Shown here: piece by piece, positions 1 to 8,793 of the stretch | Layout: each line of letters begins with the position of its first letter | Position numbering within the stretch: the stretch's first letter is position 1 | Assembly: GCA_016706405.1 (NCBI GenBank) | Contig: JADJJT010000002.1 | Coordinates: forward strand, 930,001 to 994,000 | Length of the DNA stretch: 64,000 bases | Reading direction: 5' to 3' | Source: Sphingobacteriales bacterium | Lineage (GTDB): Bacteria; Bacteroidota; Bacteroidia; Chitinophagales; UBA2359 | Notes under the pieces: model-generated | Told to the model about the DNA's origin: nothing | The model's database searches: none | What the model saw: only the letters and a program-made list of their open reading frames with translations | Program-made: the position numbers and the translations under genes

Positions 1-297
1 AGCCATGTCCTCCCAATCGGGTTTAGCGGCTAAGGCAGCCTCAATAGCTTGTTGCACATGGGTGGCATTACCTTTGTAAAAATGGCCTAAAATGTGGGCA
101 TGTTCGTGAGGGGGGCGCATGGCAACCAAATTGTCGGTGGTAATTTGTTTGCCGCCAATATACATCGGAACAGTAATTTGTTGGGCTTTGGCAGCGGCAA
201 GGGCAGCCTTTAATTGCTGGCGCTCGGGGGTATTGGGCGCATAGGTTAAAACTGGCTCGTTGGTAGGCAACGGCACCGAAAACACACCTTTAGGCAT
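1..297 (-). CDS. pruA: L-glutamate gamma-semialdehyde (1-pyrroline-5-carboxylate) dehydrogenase, N-terminal part, truncated by window edge
   Basis: This is the first 99 codons of a minus-strand gene that runs off the left edge of the window. The translation starts MPKGVFSVPLPTNEPV and contains the segments VPMYIGGKQI and HILGHFYKGNATHVQQAIEA, which match the N-terminal region of the class of P5C dehydrogenases found in Bacteroidota and animals. The enzyme oxidises glutamate semialdehyde to glutamate with NAD+, the second step of proline degradation and a link to arginine catabolism. The catalytic Cys and Glu lie outside the window. The ATG at 295-297 is the natural start because the conserved family N terminus begins there. 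Confidence 0.85.
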   Translation of the reverse strand, partial: MPKGVFSVPLPTNEPVLTYAPNTPERQQLKAALAAAKAQQITVPMYIGGKQITTDNLVAMRPPHEHAHILGHFYKGNATHVQQAIEAALAAKPDWEDMA

Positions 298-353
298 AGA
301 TAAGATAATAAAAAGTAAGAAGAAAGGGTTTCAACCAAACTAAAACAATAAAA

Positions 354-392
354 CATTTTCCGGATATAAAAGCGTTTTACATCCGGAAAATG
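354..392 (-). terminator. Perfect 12-bp hairpin made of two TCCGGA palindromes
   Basis: The arms at 354-365 and 381-392 are perfectly complementary (CATTTTCCGGAT and ATCCGGAAAATG) around a 15-nt loop. Read on the minus strand, the stem is followed by a T-rich stretch. It sits between the stop of the START-domain gene and the start of pruA, so it is a plausible intrinsic terminator for the former. It is one of several hairpins in the window built from inverted TCCGGAT motifs. Confidence 0.55.
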
Positions 393-471
393 TATAAATT
401 AAGAATAAAATATAGTTTCTACTACAATTAGTTCTATCATCACGCAAAATTAGCAAAAAAACTGCAATCGT

Positions 472-1104
472 CTATTTTTCTAATTTGCTTTTCATATTAA
501 GCAAGGTATAAAAGGGCACGTCTGTCATGGTCATGTTTGCCGCCCAAGCAGGTACCGAGCCGCCCGAGTCGCTGACGGCCTGATAAACTACATCGGTGGT
601 TGTGGCATTAACCGGGGTAAGTTTCCAATAACCGTCTAATTTTTTTATCCGGATGCGATTGGATTTTTCTGGAATTTCGTTTGGGGCGCATGATAAGGCT
701 ATTGTTATTGTGCCGCTGGCATCTGTAGTGGCAAGGCAATGGCTTATTAAATCTCGGTCGGTAATTGGCCAGGGGGCATCGGTAACGGTATAAACATAAT
801 GTTCATATTTACTAACTTGCCTTACTAGTTTGCTTTCGGGGCAAGTGTGCATCCAAGTGTGATAGCTGTCAAAATCTTGTAGCAAGGCCAAACACGCATC
901 GCTATCAGTATTTATACGTACTGTGCCTTTAAAAGCTTTTAACGAGTAGCCCGGCATTACTTTAGTATAAACTTTAATCCCCTTTTGGTTTTTAACAAGT
1001 TCCCAATCAGGCTTTATTGCTTGTGGGGTTTCGGCCGGCAAATAATAGGGGGTGGCAAAACTATTTAACAGCCAAACGAAAATAACTACAAATAAATTTA
1101 GCAT
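472..1104 (-). CDS. Secreted START-domain (StAR-related lipid-transfer) protein
   Basis: A 210-residue protein with a hydrophobic signal segment at residues 1-18, followed by one START/Bet v1-like fold at about residues 32-208. Characteristic START segments are visible: WELVKNQKGIKVYTK near the start of the domain, the central YTVTDAPWPITDRDLI, and a long amphipathic C-terminal helix ending TLLNMKSKLEK. START domains bind one lipid or hydrophobic ligand in a cavity. The signal sequence places the protein in the periplasm or at the outer membrane. The ligand cannot be read from the sequence. It is followed by a hairpin terminator and then pruA on the same strand, but nothing suggests a shared function. 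Confidence 0.75.
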   Translation of the reverse strand: MLNLFVVIFVWLLNSFATPYYLPAETPQAIKPDWELVKNQKGIKVYTKVMPGYSLKAFKGTVRINTDSDACLALLQDFDSYHTWMHTCPESKLVRQVSKYEHYVYTVTDAPWPITDRDLISHCLATTDASGTITIALSCAPNEIPEKSNRIRIKKLDGYWKLTPVNATTTDVVYQAVSDSGGSVPAWAANMTMTDVPFYTLLNMKSKLEK

Positions 1105-1342
1105 AATAAAAAGGTTTAGGTTATGAATAAGTTGTTCTTATTGATATTAACTTTGATAACAGATAGAATTTAAAGTTGTTGTCTTTACTTTGACATTTCT
1201 GTTTTTTTATGGTTTAGTACTCACACAGTTTTTTTACGAAAATAAATTCTATTTTTTCCTTAGCTCAAAAATTATCCGGACTTTTGCCTTTAACTCAGTT
1301 CAACCATTAGGACTTAAAATTAAAATCACCTTAAATCAATAC

Positions 1343-2830
1343 ATGAAAAATCGCAACACTATTTTAGCTCTTATTTTTTTGGGTACAATTACTTTGTTCT
1401 TGCACGTTTTGGTGCACGAGTTTACTATTGCAATACCGTCTAAGGTGTTGACCCTTTTTAGGTGGGCAACCATCGGTTCGATAGCTTATTGGACGTATTT
1501 GCGCCGTGCACTTACCGGATGGATTTTGTTTAGCATGGTGCTGGGTATTGAGTTGGGATATAGTTTTCCGGATTTTTCGCAGCATTTGAATGTTTGCAAC
1601 AAGGTTTTTATCAGGCTCATCAAAACTATAATTGCGCCCTTACTTTTTGGAACCTTGGTAGTGGGTATTGCCGGCCACAGTAATATAAAACAAGTAGGGC
1701 GTATGGGCTGGAAGTCGTTATTGTATTTTGAAATTGTTACAACTATTGCCTTGTTTATTGGTTTGGCAGCGATTAATATAACTGGTGCCGGATTGGGTAT
1801 AGCCAAAAAAGAAGTTGAAACAACAACGCTAATGCCAGCCAGCCAGTTAACGGTAAAATTAGATACAACAAAAAATACCTTTCAGCTACTAAACGGCGAT
1901 AAAGCGTTAAGCCCCATGCCAGTACCCGTAAAACAAAAATGGGAGGAGGTTGTACTGCATATATTTCCTGAAAACGCTGCAAAAATGATTTACGATGGGC
2001 AGGTTTTACAAATTGTGATATTTAGTATTTTATTCGGAATAGCCTTGTTGTTTGTACGCGCCGACCACCGAAAAACCATGCTTCATTGGGCCGAAAGCCT
2101 TACCGAGGTCATGTTTAAATTTACTGCTTTTATTATGTATTTTGCCCCTGTTGCTGTTGGAGCAGCTATGGCTTATACAGTTGGCCACATGGGATTAGGC
2201 GTGCTTAAAAATTTATTTTTATTGGTGGCAACTTTATATATCGCGTTGTTGGCATTTATTTTTGGCGTTTTGTTGCCCGTAGCGCTAATTTTTAAAATTG
2301 ATTTTTTACGCCTATTGCGCACTATTGCCGAACCTGTTTCGTTGGCATTTGCTACTACAAGCAGCGAGGCAGCCTTACCCAAGGCTATGAATGCGATGGA
2401 AAAATTTGGTGTACCACGAAAAATTATTGCTTTTGTTTTGCCAATGGGTTATAGTTTTAACCTCGATGGCACAACCCTTTACCTTTCGTTGGCAACCATT
2501 TTTGTGGCACAAGCTGCTGGCATTGACCTTAGTTTGGGGCAACAATTACTAATTTTATTAACTTTAATGCTTACAAGCAAAGGGGTGGCTGGCGTGCCAA
2601 GAGCCTCGCTTGTAATATTATTTGGCACGGCTGCATCGTTTGGCCTGCCCGAGTGGCCTATTTACCTCATTATGGGTATTGACGAGCTAATGGACATGGC
2701 GCGAACATCGGTTAACGTGATAGGTAATTGCTTAGCAAGTGCCGTTATTGCTCGCTCGGAGGGCGAATTAGCCGCGCCCGACTTAGCAGCCTCACCCAAT
2801 GACCAGCAAAATGAAACTAACCAAGTTTGA
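1343..2830 (+). CDS. Dicarboxylate/amino acid:cation symporter (DAACS family)
   Basis: A 495-residue integral membrane protein of the GltP/DctA/EAAT family, which couples uptake of glutamate, aspartate or C4-dicarboxylates to Na+ or H+. The family signatures are present: the serine-rich re-entrant loop FATTSSEAALPKAM, the MGYSFNLDGTTLYL segment (variant of the NMDGT cation site), and the second hairpin LTSKGVAGVPRASLV. An open frame extends upstream to 1190, but that extension is low-complexity and the ATG at 1343 gives MKNRNTILAL at the start of the first membrane helix, so the shorter form is preferred. A hydrophilic insertion of about 60 residues (roughly 165-225) separates two membrane segments. 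Substrate specificity is not resolved. Confidence 0.88.
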   Translation: MKNRNTILALIFLGTITLFLHVLVHEFTIAIPSKVLTLFRWATIGSIAYWTYLRRALTGWILFSMVLGIELGYSFPDFSQHLNVCNKVFIRLIKTIIAPLLFGTLVVGIAGHSNIKQVGRMGWKSLLYFEIVTTIALFIGLAAINITGAGLGIAKKEVETTTLMPASQLTVKLDTTKNTFQLLNGDKALSPMPVPVKQKWEEVVLHIFPENAAKMIYDGQVLQIVIFSILFGIALLFVRADHRKTMLHWAESLTEVMFKFTAFIMYFAPVAVGAAMAYTVGHMGLGVLKNLFLLVATLYIALLAFIFGVLLPVALIFKIDFLRLLRTIAEPVSLAFATTSSEAALPKAMNAMEKFGVPRKIIAFVLPMGYSFNLDGTTLYLSLATIFVAQAAGIDLSLGQQLLILLTLMLTSKGVAGVPRASLVILFGTAASFGLPEWPIYLIMGIDELMDMARTSVNVIGNCLASAVIARSEGELAAPDLAASPNDQQNETNQV

Positions 2831-2878
2831 GCCTGACCTTTTAGTAATGCAACTTTTAAACTCCGGAAAATTATAAAC

Positions 2879-3934
2879 TTAATTGTTAATTGATTTTTTG
2901 CGCCAAAGGCTACCGCTTTTAATTGTGATTTTTTCTAAATTATAGATCCCCATTAATGCATCCATTTGCTTTTCGGCGGCGCTAAAACTGCTGTTGGTTA
3001 GCAGCGACCACTCTTTGGCAGTATAACTGTTATACATTTTCCATAAATCATCGGGTAAGGGTTGAGCTGAGCCGGGTTGGGCTGCTGCATCCGGATAAAG
3101 TTTAAAAATGGCTTGTTCAAAAGTTTCGTACGGGCGTGCACCGTAAACCGTTACTTGTTCCTCAAAATTATTGCTAAAAAATAAAGTTGGAAAACCCCTT
3201 GCGCCCATTTTTTGAGCTAAATGTAAATCGTTTTCAAATAATTGTTTAGCAGCCCCCAAAGTATAGTCGGCTTTAAATTGTTCGATGTTGAGTTTGGCTT
3301 TTGAAGCGGCATCTAATAAATGCTCCAATTTTGTGATATTCTTTTTTTCAACAAACACCATTTCGCGAATGATGCGCATAAACAGTAGTGCTTTATCCGG
3401 ATTTTGAAGTTGTGCCGCCTTAAAAGCTATCGAAGGCGGGTACGACGAGGGCAGTGGGTCGGCAAGCCAAACTCCGCCATCAATGGGCATTTGGTAATGC
3501 AGGGCAACTTCGTCCCAATGTTGTGCTACGTTTGCTGGCTCCGAAATTCCGCCGCTATTATACACCTCCCACGAAGGCAAAAGTCCACCCATACAGTATT
3601 CAATATGTATTAAATGCCCATATTGAAGTTTTAATTTGCGCAGTTGCGCCTCAATACCCCAGCAAGACGAGCAAATGGGGTCGGTAAAATAAATAATACG
3701 AATGGGTTTAGAGGCAGGTAATAATTCATTTGAATTTTGTTCGGCGGTCATTTGGCTTTTTTCGGTTAAATACGGTATGGCACAAACACCGGTATCGGGG
3801 TCGCAAAGCAAAGGGTTGCTACTATTTTTTGTATTTTTATTTTGTAACATGGTTGTTGTTTTAATTTTGTTTTGACATTGATAGAAAGTTAAAACCAGTA
3901 TAAGGAAAATAAAAAAGTGTAAAGTAGTTTTCAT
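2879..3934 (-). CDS. DsbA-family thioredoxin-fold protein (YjbH/FrnE-like), membrane-anchored or secreted
   Basis: About 351 residues. After an N-terminal hydrophobic segment (residues 4-19, with Cys20 in a poor lipobox) comes a DSBA-like thioredoxin fold with the active-site motif CSSC at about residues 88-91 (FTDPICSSCWGIEAQL). The helical insertion and the cis-proline loop GARGFPTLFF fit the DsbA/FrnE/YjbH superfamily. Such proteins act as thiol oxidoreductases or, in Firmicutes, as adaptors; here a redox role is the simplest inference. An additional pair of Cys in CDPDTGVC lies near residue 44-51. The frame is open eight codons further upstream, but the ATG at 3934 places the hydrophobic stretch directly at the N terminus. 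Confidence 0.72.
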   Translation of the reverse strand: MKTTLHFFIFLILVLTFYQCQNKIKTTTMLQNKNTKNSSNPLLCDPDTGVCAIPYLTEKSQMTAEQNSNELLPASKPIRIIYFTDPICSSCWGIEAQLRKLKLQYGHLIHIEYCMGGLLPSWEVYNSGGISEPANVAQHWDEVALHYQMPIDGGVWLADPLPSSYPPSIAFKAAQLQNPDKALLFMRIIREMVFVEKKNITKLEHLLDAASKAKLNIEQFKADYTLGAAKQLFENDLHLAQKMGARGFPTLFFSNNFEEQVTVYGARPYETFEQAIFKLYPDAAAQPGSAQPLPDDLWKMYNSYTAKEWSLLTNSSFSAAEKQMDALMGIYNLEKITIKSGSLWRKKSINN

Positions 3935-4032
3935 GCGGTTGGTAAATTTAAAAGCCAAGGTAAAGCATAAAATTTATCCGGATAAAATTAGATTATGATA
4001 TTTGCTTATTTTTAAAAAACTAAACATGGTGT

Positions 4033-5310
4033 TTATTTTGTCTCATTTAATCCGGATAAATTAGGCGGTGCCCACCACAATAAAGCCACAAGAAATGGCA
4101 TTACAACCACTTTGTAGCGAATAGTTGTTCCTATATTATCATTAATTAAGCCTATAAACCATAAATAGCTTACCACAAAGAACAAACTTAGTAAGCCTAA
4201 GTTTTTAAGCGGCGCATAATTACCCGCTATCCCTCGGTAAATACCAATGGCTAAGAGCAAAACAGTTTCAAAAAAGGCTATTAAAGCAAAGGGGTTTTTA
4301 ATATCATTCCAAAGTGGGCGTAACCCTGCGTTTAACAAGGCAGCAAAACTGTTGCCTAATAGCTGCAAAGGGTTTTGTTGCATCAAATTAACGGCAATAT
4401 CGGCATTTCCGTGGTTATAGACTACAAAATACCATTGCAAAAACCGCAATTCTTTCCATATTTTTAGGGCTAAGGGGTGTTGGCTGTTGGCTGTAAGTAG
4501 CAGTAAAGCGAAACCAAAGCCGTAAACAAGTACAAATATTATAGTTTGTTTTTGTGGCCATTTAATTGTAAATACCATCAGCAGACAGGGTAAAAGAACA
4601 AACGGCAAAACATAATTGCGTATTAACCATTGACCGATACAACCTATTAGCAGCAAAATAATAGCTTTTGTTTTGGGATAATGGGACTTAAAAAATAATA
4701 AATGGCACCCAGATACAATGCAACAAATACTGGCAATAGTAAGCGCATCTTTATGAAGGCCGGCGCCCCAAAAAGCAATTGAAGGACTTAAAAACAGTGT
4801 AACAAAAAATAATTTATATTGAGTATATAGAGCAAAAATGTGGTAAAATAAACGCAACGCCCAAAACGATATGGCCCCCCAAAACAAACCCATTACAATA
4901 TAACTGCCTCCGGCAAAAAAATAAAAGGCGGCAACTAAACGCACCATCATATATGACCTTGCATCGCTCCAAGATGAAATTTCGGGCAGGAGTTGATTTA
5001 AAACGGGGTCGCTGGTAGTTTGTGCATTTGGGCCTAACAACATGCGCCAAAATCCGGATGGATGTGTTTCGAGCAAGCTAAATATTCGTTTTCCCTCTAT
5101 AAAATATTGAAACGTATCGGCTTTATTTAAAAAATACCAATGTATTAGGCCATAGCTTAATGCACCAAGCAGGTGTAGCCATAATGCAGCAAACCACCAG
5201 TATTTAGGTAGGTTTATAGTAGGCGGCACTGAATTAGTTCTTTTTAGCTGCCAGCCTAAGAGGATGGTGAACAACGCAAAATAAAATATAAGCAATAAAA
5301 TTTCGAGCAT
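4033..5310 (-). CDS. Polytopic membrane protein of unknown function
   Basis: A 425-residue protein with roughly ten hydrophobic segments spread over its whole length and no soluble domain. The segment NKADTFQYFIEGK near residue 62 and the later SPSIAFWGAGLHKDAL are reminiscent of Bacteroidota membrane proteins grouped loosely with GT-C glycosyltransferases or polysaccharide polymerases, where an acidic residue in the first periplasmic loop and a conserved helix-loop are seen. No decisive catalytic motif can be named. It stands alone between a DsbA-like gene and a small T9SS protein on the same strand. Function is not assigned. Confidence 0.6.
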   Translation of the reverse strand: MLEILLLIFYFALFTILLGWQLKRTNSVPPTINLPKYWWFAALWLHLLGALSYGLIHWYFLNKADTFQYFIEGKRIFSLLETHPSGFWRMLLGPNAQTTSDPVLNQLLPEISSWSDARSYMMVRLVAAFYFFAGGSYIVMGLFWGAISFWALRLFYHIFALYTQYKLFFVTLFLSPSIAFWGAGLHKDALTIASICCIVSGCHLLFFKSHYPKTKAIILLLIGCIGQWLIRNYVLPFVLLPCLLMVFTIKWPQKQTIIFVLVYGFGFALLLLTANSQHPLALKIWKELRFLQWYFVVYNHGNADIAVNLMQQNPLQLLGNSFAALLNAGLRPLWNDIKNPFALIAFFETVLLLAIGIYRGIAGNYAPLKNLGLLSLFFVVSYLWFIGLINDNIGTTIRYKVVVMPFLVALLWWAPPNLSGLNETK

Positions 5311-5344
5311 ACTTTTTTAGCGCAATCAATTATTTTAGTTGTAA

Positions 5345-5378
5345 AACAAAAAAACCACATCACAAAAGTAATGTGGTA
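5345..5378 (-). terminator. Hairpin with A/T tracts on both sides
   Basis: The arms ACCACAT (5354-5360) and ATGTGGT (5371-5377) form a 7-bp stem with a 10-nt loop. On the minus strand the stem is followed by a run of seven or more T (A7 at 5347-5353 on the plus strand), which makes a good intrinsic terminator for the small T9SS gene whose stop is at 5430. Confidence 0.6.
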
Positions 5379-5429
5379 AAAAAAAAGAAAAAAAAACTTA
5401 TTAATTTGGTTGACTGGGAGCGGCAAAAC

Positions 5430-5804
5430 TTAGTTGCGGCTTATAATTAATCGGCTACGGTAAATTTTTTGATTTTCGCGGTATAGAAATACAAAATACA
5501 TACCCGGCTCAAGGCTGTTAACATTTAGACGAGTTGAGTTTCCTTCGATATTTTGTACTTCGTAAACTTTGTTACCTATTAAGTCAAAGACTTCAACTGA
5601 ATGGGTTAAGCCCAACGGGTTTTCAAATTTAATTATACTATATGTGTTGCAAGGGTTGGGTGCAAGTGTAACATTGGGGCTACCATTAACCACTACATTG
5701 GCAGTAGCCATTTCTGGTCCTAATTTATTATTAGCAGCCTCGGCACTTATTGATATTAAGGTAACAAATAAAAAAGAAAGTATAAGTGTAAATAGATATT
5801 TCAT
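5430..5804 (-). CDS. Small secreted protein consisting almost only of a T9SS type A sorting domain
   Basis: 124 residues: a Sec signal peptide (about 1-23, ending at SAEAA), a short linker, then a complete Por-type C-terminal sorting domain at about residues 45-124. The domain shows the usual blocks: LAPNPCNTYSIIKF, SVEVFDLIGNKVYEV, the L-x-PGMYFVFLY segment and the terminal RSRLIISRN. In known T9SS cargo this domain directs export across the outer membrane and is cleaved off when the protein is attached to the surface. Here there is almost no cargo in front of it. The gene has its own terminator and is not overlapped by neighbours. Confidence 0.8.
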   Translation of the reverse strand: MKYLFTLILSFLFVTLISISAEAANNKLGPEMATANVVVNGSPNVTLAPNPCNTYSIIKFENPLGLTHSVEVFDLIGNKVYEVQNIEGNSTRLNVNSLEPGMYFVFLYRENQKIYRSRLIISRN

Positions 5805-6150
5805 AAAATTATTTTGGTTGGTGTAATTAGTTTAATACAATATGGGTAATAATTTTAGATTTATAGTTGTTAAAAGAACGAGTAAAGTGATAAATGCAAA
5901 CAGTTATTTGTTTTATGATTAAGGCAACAATCTTGCCAAAAAAATGAAATCATTACAATTAAGTACAAACTTACAGCACAAAAAGTTTTGATTGTATTGT
6001 TACTTAATTTTATTTAACAAATTGTTGTCAAAACTGTCAATAAATAGCAAAGGCTCATAAACCTTATTGTCATTTATTTATTGTATTATTACTTGCAAAG
6101 TACGCAAATATTTTTTTATTAGGCAAGTTTTTTTTAATTTTTATTTTTCT
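5805..6150. other. Intergenic region without a gene
   Basis: An A+T-rich divergent gap between the T9SS mini-protein and the propeller-like gene. It must hold promoters for both, but no clear TTG-N19-TAnnTTTG pair could be picked out. A weak 5-bp hairpin (GGCAA/TTGCC) lies near 5922-5936. Confidence 0.4.
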
Positions 6151-7290
6151 ATGTTTGTATTTATAAGCAAAATTGCCGCCTTCCTTACATTTTTAGCTGC
6201 TTTTAATGGCGTAATAGCTCAAAATGCCACCTGGTTTATAGACCAAGAGTTGCGTTTGCAGTTTTTTAATTCCGGAAAAACCACCCCAATTACGCATCAT
6301 AAAGTTAATAATATTTTAACCGGCGGCGATTTTTTTATTTACACTTCGCCCATCGAAAATATTATTCGGGTTTGGCAAGACACAACGTATATTTTGCACC
6401 GTTTTGCCACCAGCGAAATAAAAACTACCCGATACCTTACTTTAGACAACACAAACAATATTTTATCAGTAATTTATGACGATGTTAAGCAGCCCCTTAG
6501 CCTTGGAATTCCCAGTACCGACGGCGAACTTAGGTACGCCTTAGCAGATAGTGTTTTAGCTTGGGTTGATTATGACGGCTATTTTAAAATTTTTTATAAC
6601 AGCGAGGTAAGTATTGAAGGACGGTATCCTATTATTCAGTTTGATGCCAACTATGCAAGCGTGTTTTGGCTTACCGAAAATGATGCTCTTTTTATTTGGA
6701 AAAATGGCCAGGAAATTGAAATTGATAACAATGCATCGGAGTATTTTATACCCGGAGATAATTTTGTTGCTTACAAAAACAAGGCAAACGATTTTATTAT
6801 TTGGGATGCCGGCAACACAACCTTAGCCGAAGAAAACTGGCACAACTCGTTTGAAGTTGGCAAAAATATAGCCGCTTGGGTTGCCTACGACAACTCGTTT
6901 AAACTTTACGCCAACAACCAAATTACCGAACTATTGCCCGTTGCACCGCGCAGTTTTACTATTGTTGACAATACCCTCATTTTTATTGACGATTTAGGCT
7001 TTTTTAATATTTGGTACCAAGGAAAAAATTACAAAGTTGCCCCCTATACACCTACCTCTTTTAAATGCGATTTTGAAGGAGTAGTGGCTTTTACTGACAA
7101 TGACGGCCGTTTGCATTGCTTTTATGAAGGAGATATACGGCAGATTTCAAACTTAGTGCTTAGCACCAACGCCGAACAAACAAAGTACAACCCCCAAATA
7201 GCCCAAAATTACAACGTAACAGGCCGCGTTATTGTGTATTATACCCAAAACGGATTGCCAAATATCTATTGGAACAAACAAAATTACTAA
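6151..7290 (+). CDS. Predicted secreted beta-propeller-like protein of unknown family
   Basis: A 379-residue protein with a signal peptide at residues 1-23 (cleavage near VIAQ). The mature part contains at least seven loosely repeated units of about 40-45 residues in which a hydrophobic strand, a D-x-D/N-G-type turn and an aromatic strand recur: IRVWQDTTYIL, YFKIFYNSEV, ALFIWKNGQEI, DFIIWDAGN, SFKLYANNQI, FFNIWYQGK, RLHCFYEGDI and NIYWNKQN. This periodicity is what a WD/TolB-like propeller gives, but no named family is recognised. An upstream extension to 6067 would delete the N-terminal signal, so the ATG at 6151 is chosen. No T9SS sorting domain is present. Confidence 0.6.
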   Translation: MFVFISKIAAFLTFLAAFNGVIAQNATWFIDQELRLQFFNSGKTTPITHHKVNNILTGGDFFIYTSPIENIIRVWQDTTYILHRFATSEIKTTRYLTLDNTNNILSVIYDDVKQPLSLGIPSTDGELRYALADSVLAWVDYDGYFKIFYNSEVSIEGRYPIIQFDANYASVFWLTENDALFIWKNGQEIEIDNNASEYFIPGDNFVAYKNKANDFIIWDAGNTTLAEENWHNSFEVGKNIAAWVAYDNSFKLYANNQITELLPVAPRSFTIVDNTLIFIDDLGFFNIWYQGKNYKVAPYTPTSFKCDFEGVVAFTDNDGRLHCFYEGDIRQISNLVLSTNAEQTKYNPQIAQNYNVTGRVIVYYTQNGLPNIYWNKQNY

Positions 7291-7416
7291 CTGAAAGCAG
7301 AGAAAAGGGCGCAAACTTTGTTCCATTATTTGTTTCCGGAAATAGATTGGCAAGCAAGTCTTTCTGGAATGTCTTTTTAACTTCAACTATTTGAACAGGA
7401 CTGTTTAGGTAATAAA

Positions 7417-7443
7417 TCCGGATAAAAAAAAATTTTTTCCGGA
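7417..7443 (+). terminator. TCCGGA-armed A/T hairpin
   Basis: Two TCCGGA copies (7417-7422 and 7438-7443) flank an A9-T6 core that can also pair, so the 27-nt element folds into one long hairpin. It lies between the propeller-like gene (stop 7290) and the SPFH gene (start 7527) and could end transcription of the former. No long T-run follows it. Confidence 0.35.
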
Positions 7444-7526
7444 AAAGGAACTATTTACCTGCTGTTATCGTTATTAATCTAAAATAATATCAAAATAATA
7501 TCAAAATACATTTAAAACAATTAAAA

Positions 7527-8402
7527 ATGAACTCAAAAGAAACGCTAACTCGCCCCATTTCGGGCTTTATGGGCTTATTGCTATTGGCAATATTATTAGG
7601 CTTAACTATTTATGCTGCAACTGGCTTGCTATCAATTAACCCAATATTAGGTGTTGTTGTTGCAATTATATCTGGGCTTTGTTTTTTAATAGCCATGGCC
7701 GGCTTTTTAGTGCTCGACCCAAACGAATCGAGTGTTTTAACCTTGTTTGGCGACTATGTTGGCTCGGTGCGCGACAACGGATTTTTTTGGACTAACCCGT
7801 TCTATACTAAAAAACGCATCTCATTGCGCGCCCGCAACCTCGAAACCAAACCTATAAAAGTGAACGACAAATTGGGCAACCCCATACTAATTAGTGCCGT
7901 GGTGGTATGGCGTGTTTTAGATACCTATAAAAGTGCTTTTGAAGTTGACCACTACGAGCGATTTGTTGAAATACAGACTGAATCGGCATTGCGCAAATTG
8001 GCCGGAAGTTTTTCCTACGATTCGTTTGACGACCACGACAGAGAAACCTCATTGCGCTCTGGCGGAGAAGAGGTAAACCATTTGTTAGAACACGAAATGC
8101 AAGAGCGCTTAGGCATTGCCGGAATCCAAATTGTTGAAGCCCGGATTAGCAACTTAGCCTATGCCCCCGAAATTGCCCACGCTATGTTACAACGACAACA
8201 AGCAACTGCCGTAATTGCCGCCCGCAAACGTATTGTTGAAGGCGCAGTCAGCATGGTCGAAATGGCACTGCACGAACTTGGCACTAAAGAAATTGTCCAC
8301 TTAGACGAAGACAAAAAAGCCACTATGGTAAGCAATTTGTTGGTAGTACTTTGCTCAGACAATGCCGCCCAACCAGTTGTAAATGCTGGCTCAATTTATT
8401 AA
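7527..8402 (+). CDS. SPFH/Band 7 (stomatin-like) membrane protein
   Basis: 291 residues. Two hydrophobic segments (about 14-36 and 40-63) anchor the protein; they are followed by an SPFH domain with FLVLDPNESSVLTLFG at its start, a core with VWRVLDTYKSAFEVDHY, and the helical NLAYAPEIAHAMLQRQQATA segment that precedes the C-terminal oligomerisation helices. SPFH proteins form ring-like membrane scaffolds. This subgroup is short and lacks a NfeD partner. The next gene, 143 bp downstream on the same strand, encodes a ribbon-helix-helix protein; this two-gene arrangement is familiar from other bacteria, which suggests a functional pair. The ATG at 7527 is the first in the frame and starts just before the first helix. 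Confidence 0.85.
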   Translation: MNSKETLTRPISGFMGLLLLAILLGLTIYAATGLLSINPILGVVVAIISGLCFLIAMAGFLVLDPNESSVLTLFGDYVGSVRDNGFFWTNPFYTKKRISLRARNLETKPIKVNDKLGNPILISAVVVWRVLDTYKSAFEVDHYERFVEIQTESALRKLAGSFSYDSFDDHDRETSLRSGGEEVNHLLEHEMQERLGIAGIQIVEARISNLAYAPEIAHAMLQRQQATAVIAARKRIVEGAVSMVEMALHELGTKEIVHLDEDKKATMVSNLLVVLCSDNAAQPVVNAGSIY

Positions 8403-8545
8403 CAAAATGCCCTTAACCCTTGGCTAAAACTAAAGCGAAACGGATATTTGTTTGCTCTTGGGCAAAAGAAAAATGAACAAAACGCAATCGTATTTTTTCG
8501 CTTTGGTTTTTTTAATTTATTTATTATAACTAACTTGTTTGTACT

Positions 8546-8770
8546 ATGGAAAAGAAAAAAACATTTGCCTTGCGCGTAGATGCTCAACTGCTCAATGCAG
8601 TTGAGCGCTGGGCTGCCGATGAGTTTAGAAGTGCCAATGGACAATTAGAGTGGATAATACGAGAAATGTTAAAACAAAAAGGCCGGTTGCCAGCCAATAT
8701 CAACTCCCAACAACAACAAGAAGTACAAAAACCTGAACCGCCTTTTGATAATATGCCCGAAAAGGAGTAA
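8546..8770 (+). CDS. Arc-type ribbon-helix-helix protein linked to the SPFH gene
   Basis: A 74-residue protein whose first 48 residues fit an Arc/MetJ-like ribbon-helix-helix: KKKTFALRVDAQLLNAVERW gives the beta strand and first helix, and ANGQLEWIIREMLKQKGR the second helix. The remaining 25 residues are Gln/Pro-rich and probably disordered. Such dimers normally bind DNA with the paired strands; the conserved placement behind an SPFH gene suggests autoregulation or a partner role, but the target is unknown. The stop codon overlaps the left arm of a 9-bp A+T-rich hairpin (8768-8792). Confidence 0.75.
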   Translation: MEKKKTFALRVDAQLLNAVERWAADEFRSANGQLEWIIREMLKQKGRLPANINSQQQQEVQKPEPPFDNMPEKE

Positions 8771-8793
8771 TTATTGCTATTGCCAATAATTAG

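Noticed and set aside
1190..1342. N-terminal extension of the symporter to 1190
   Set aside because: The extra 51 residues are Phe-rich and unlike the family; the ATG at 1343 directly precedes the first membrane helix.
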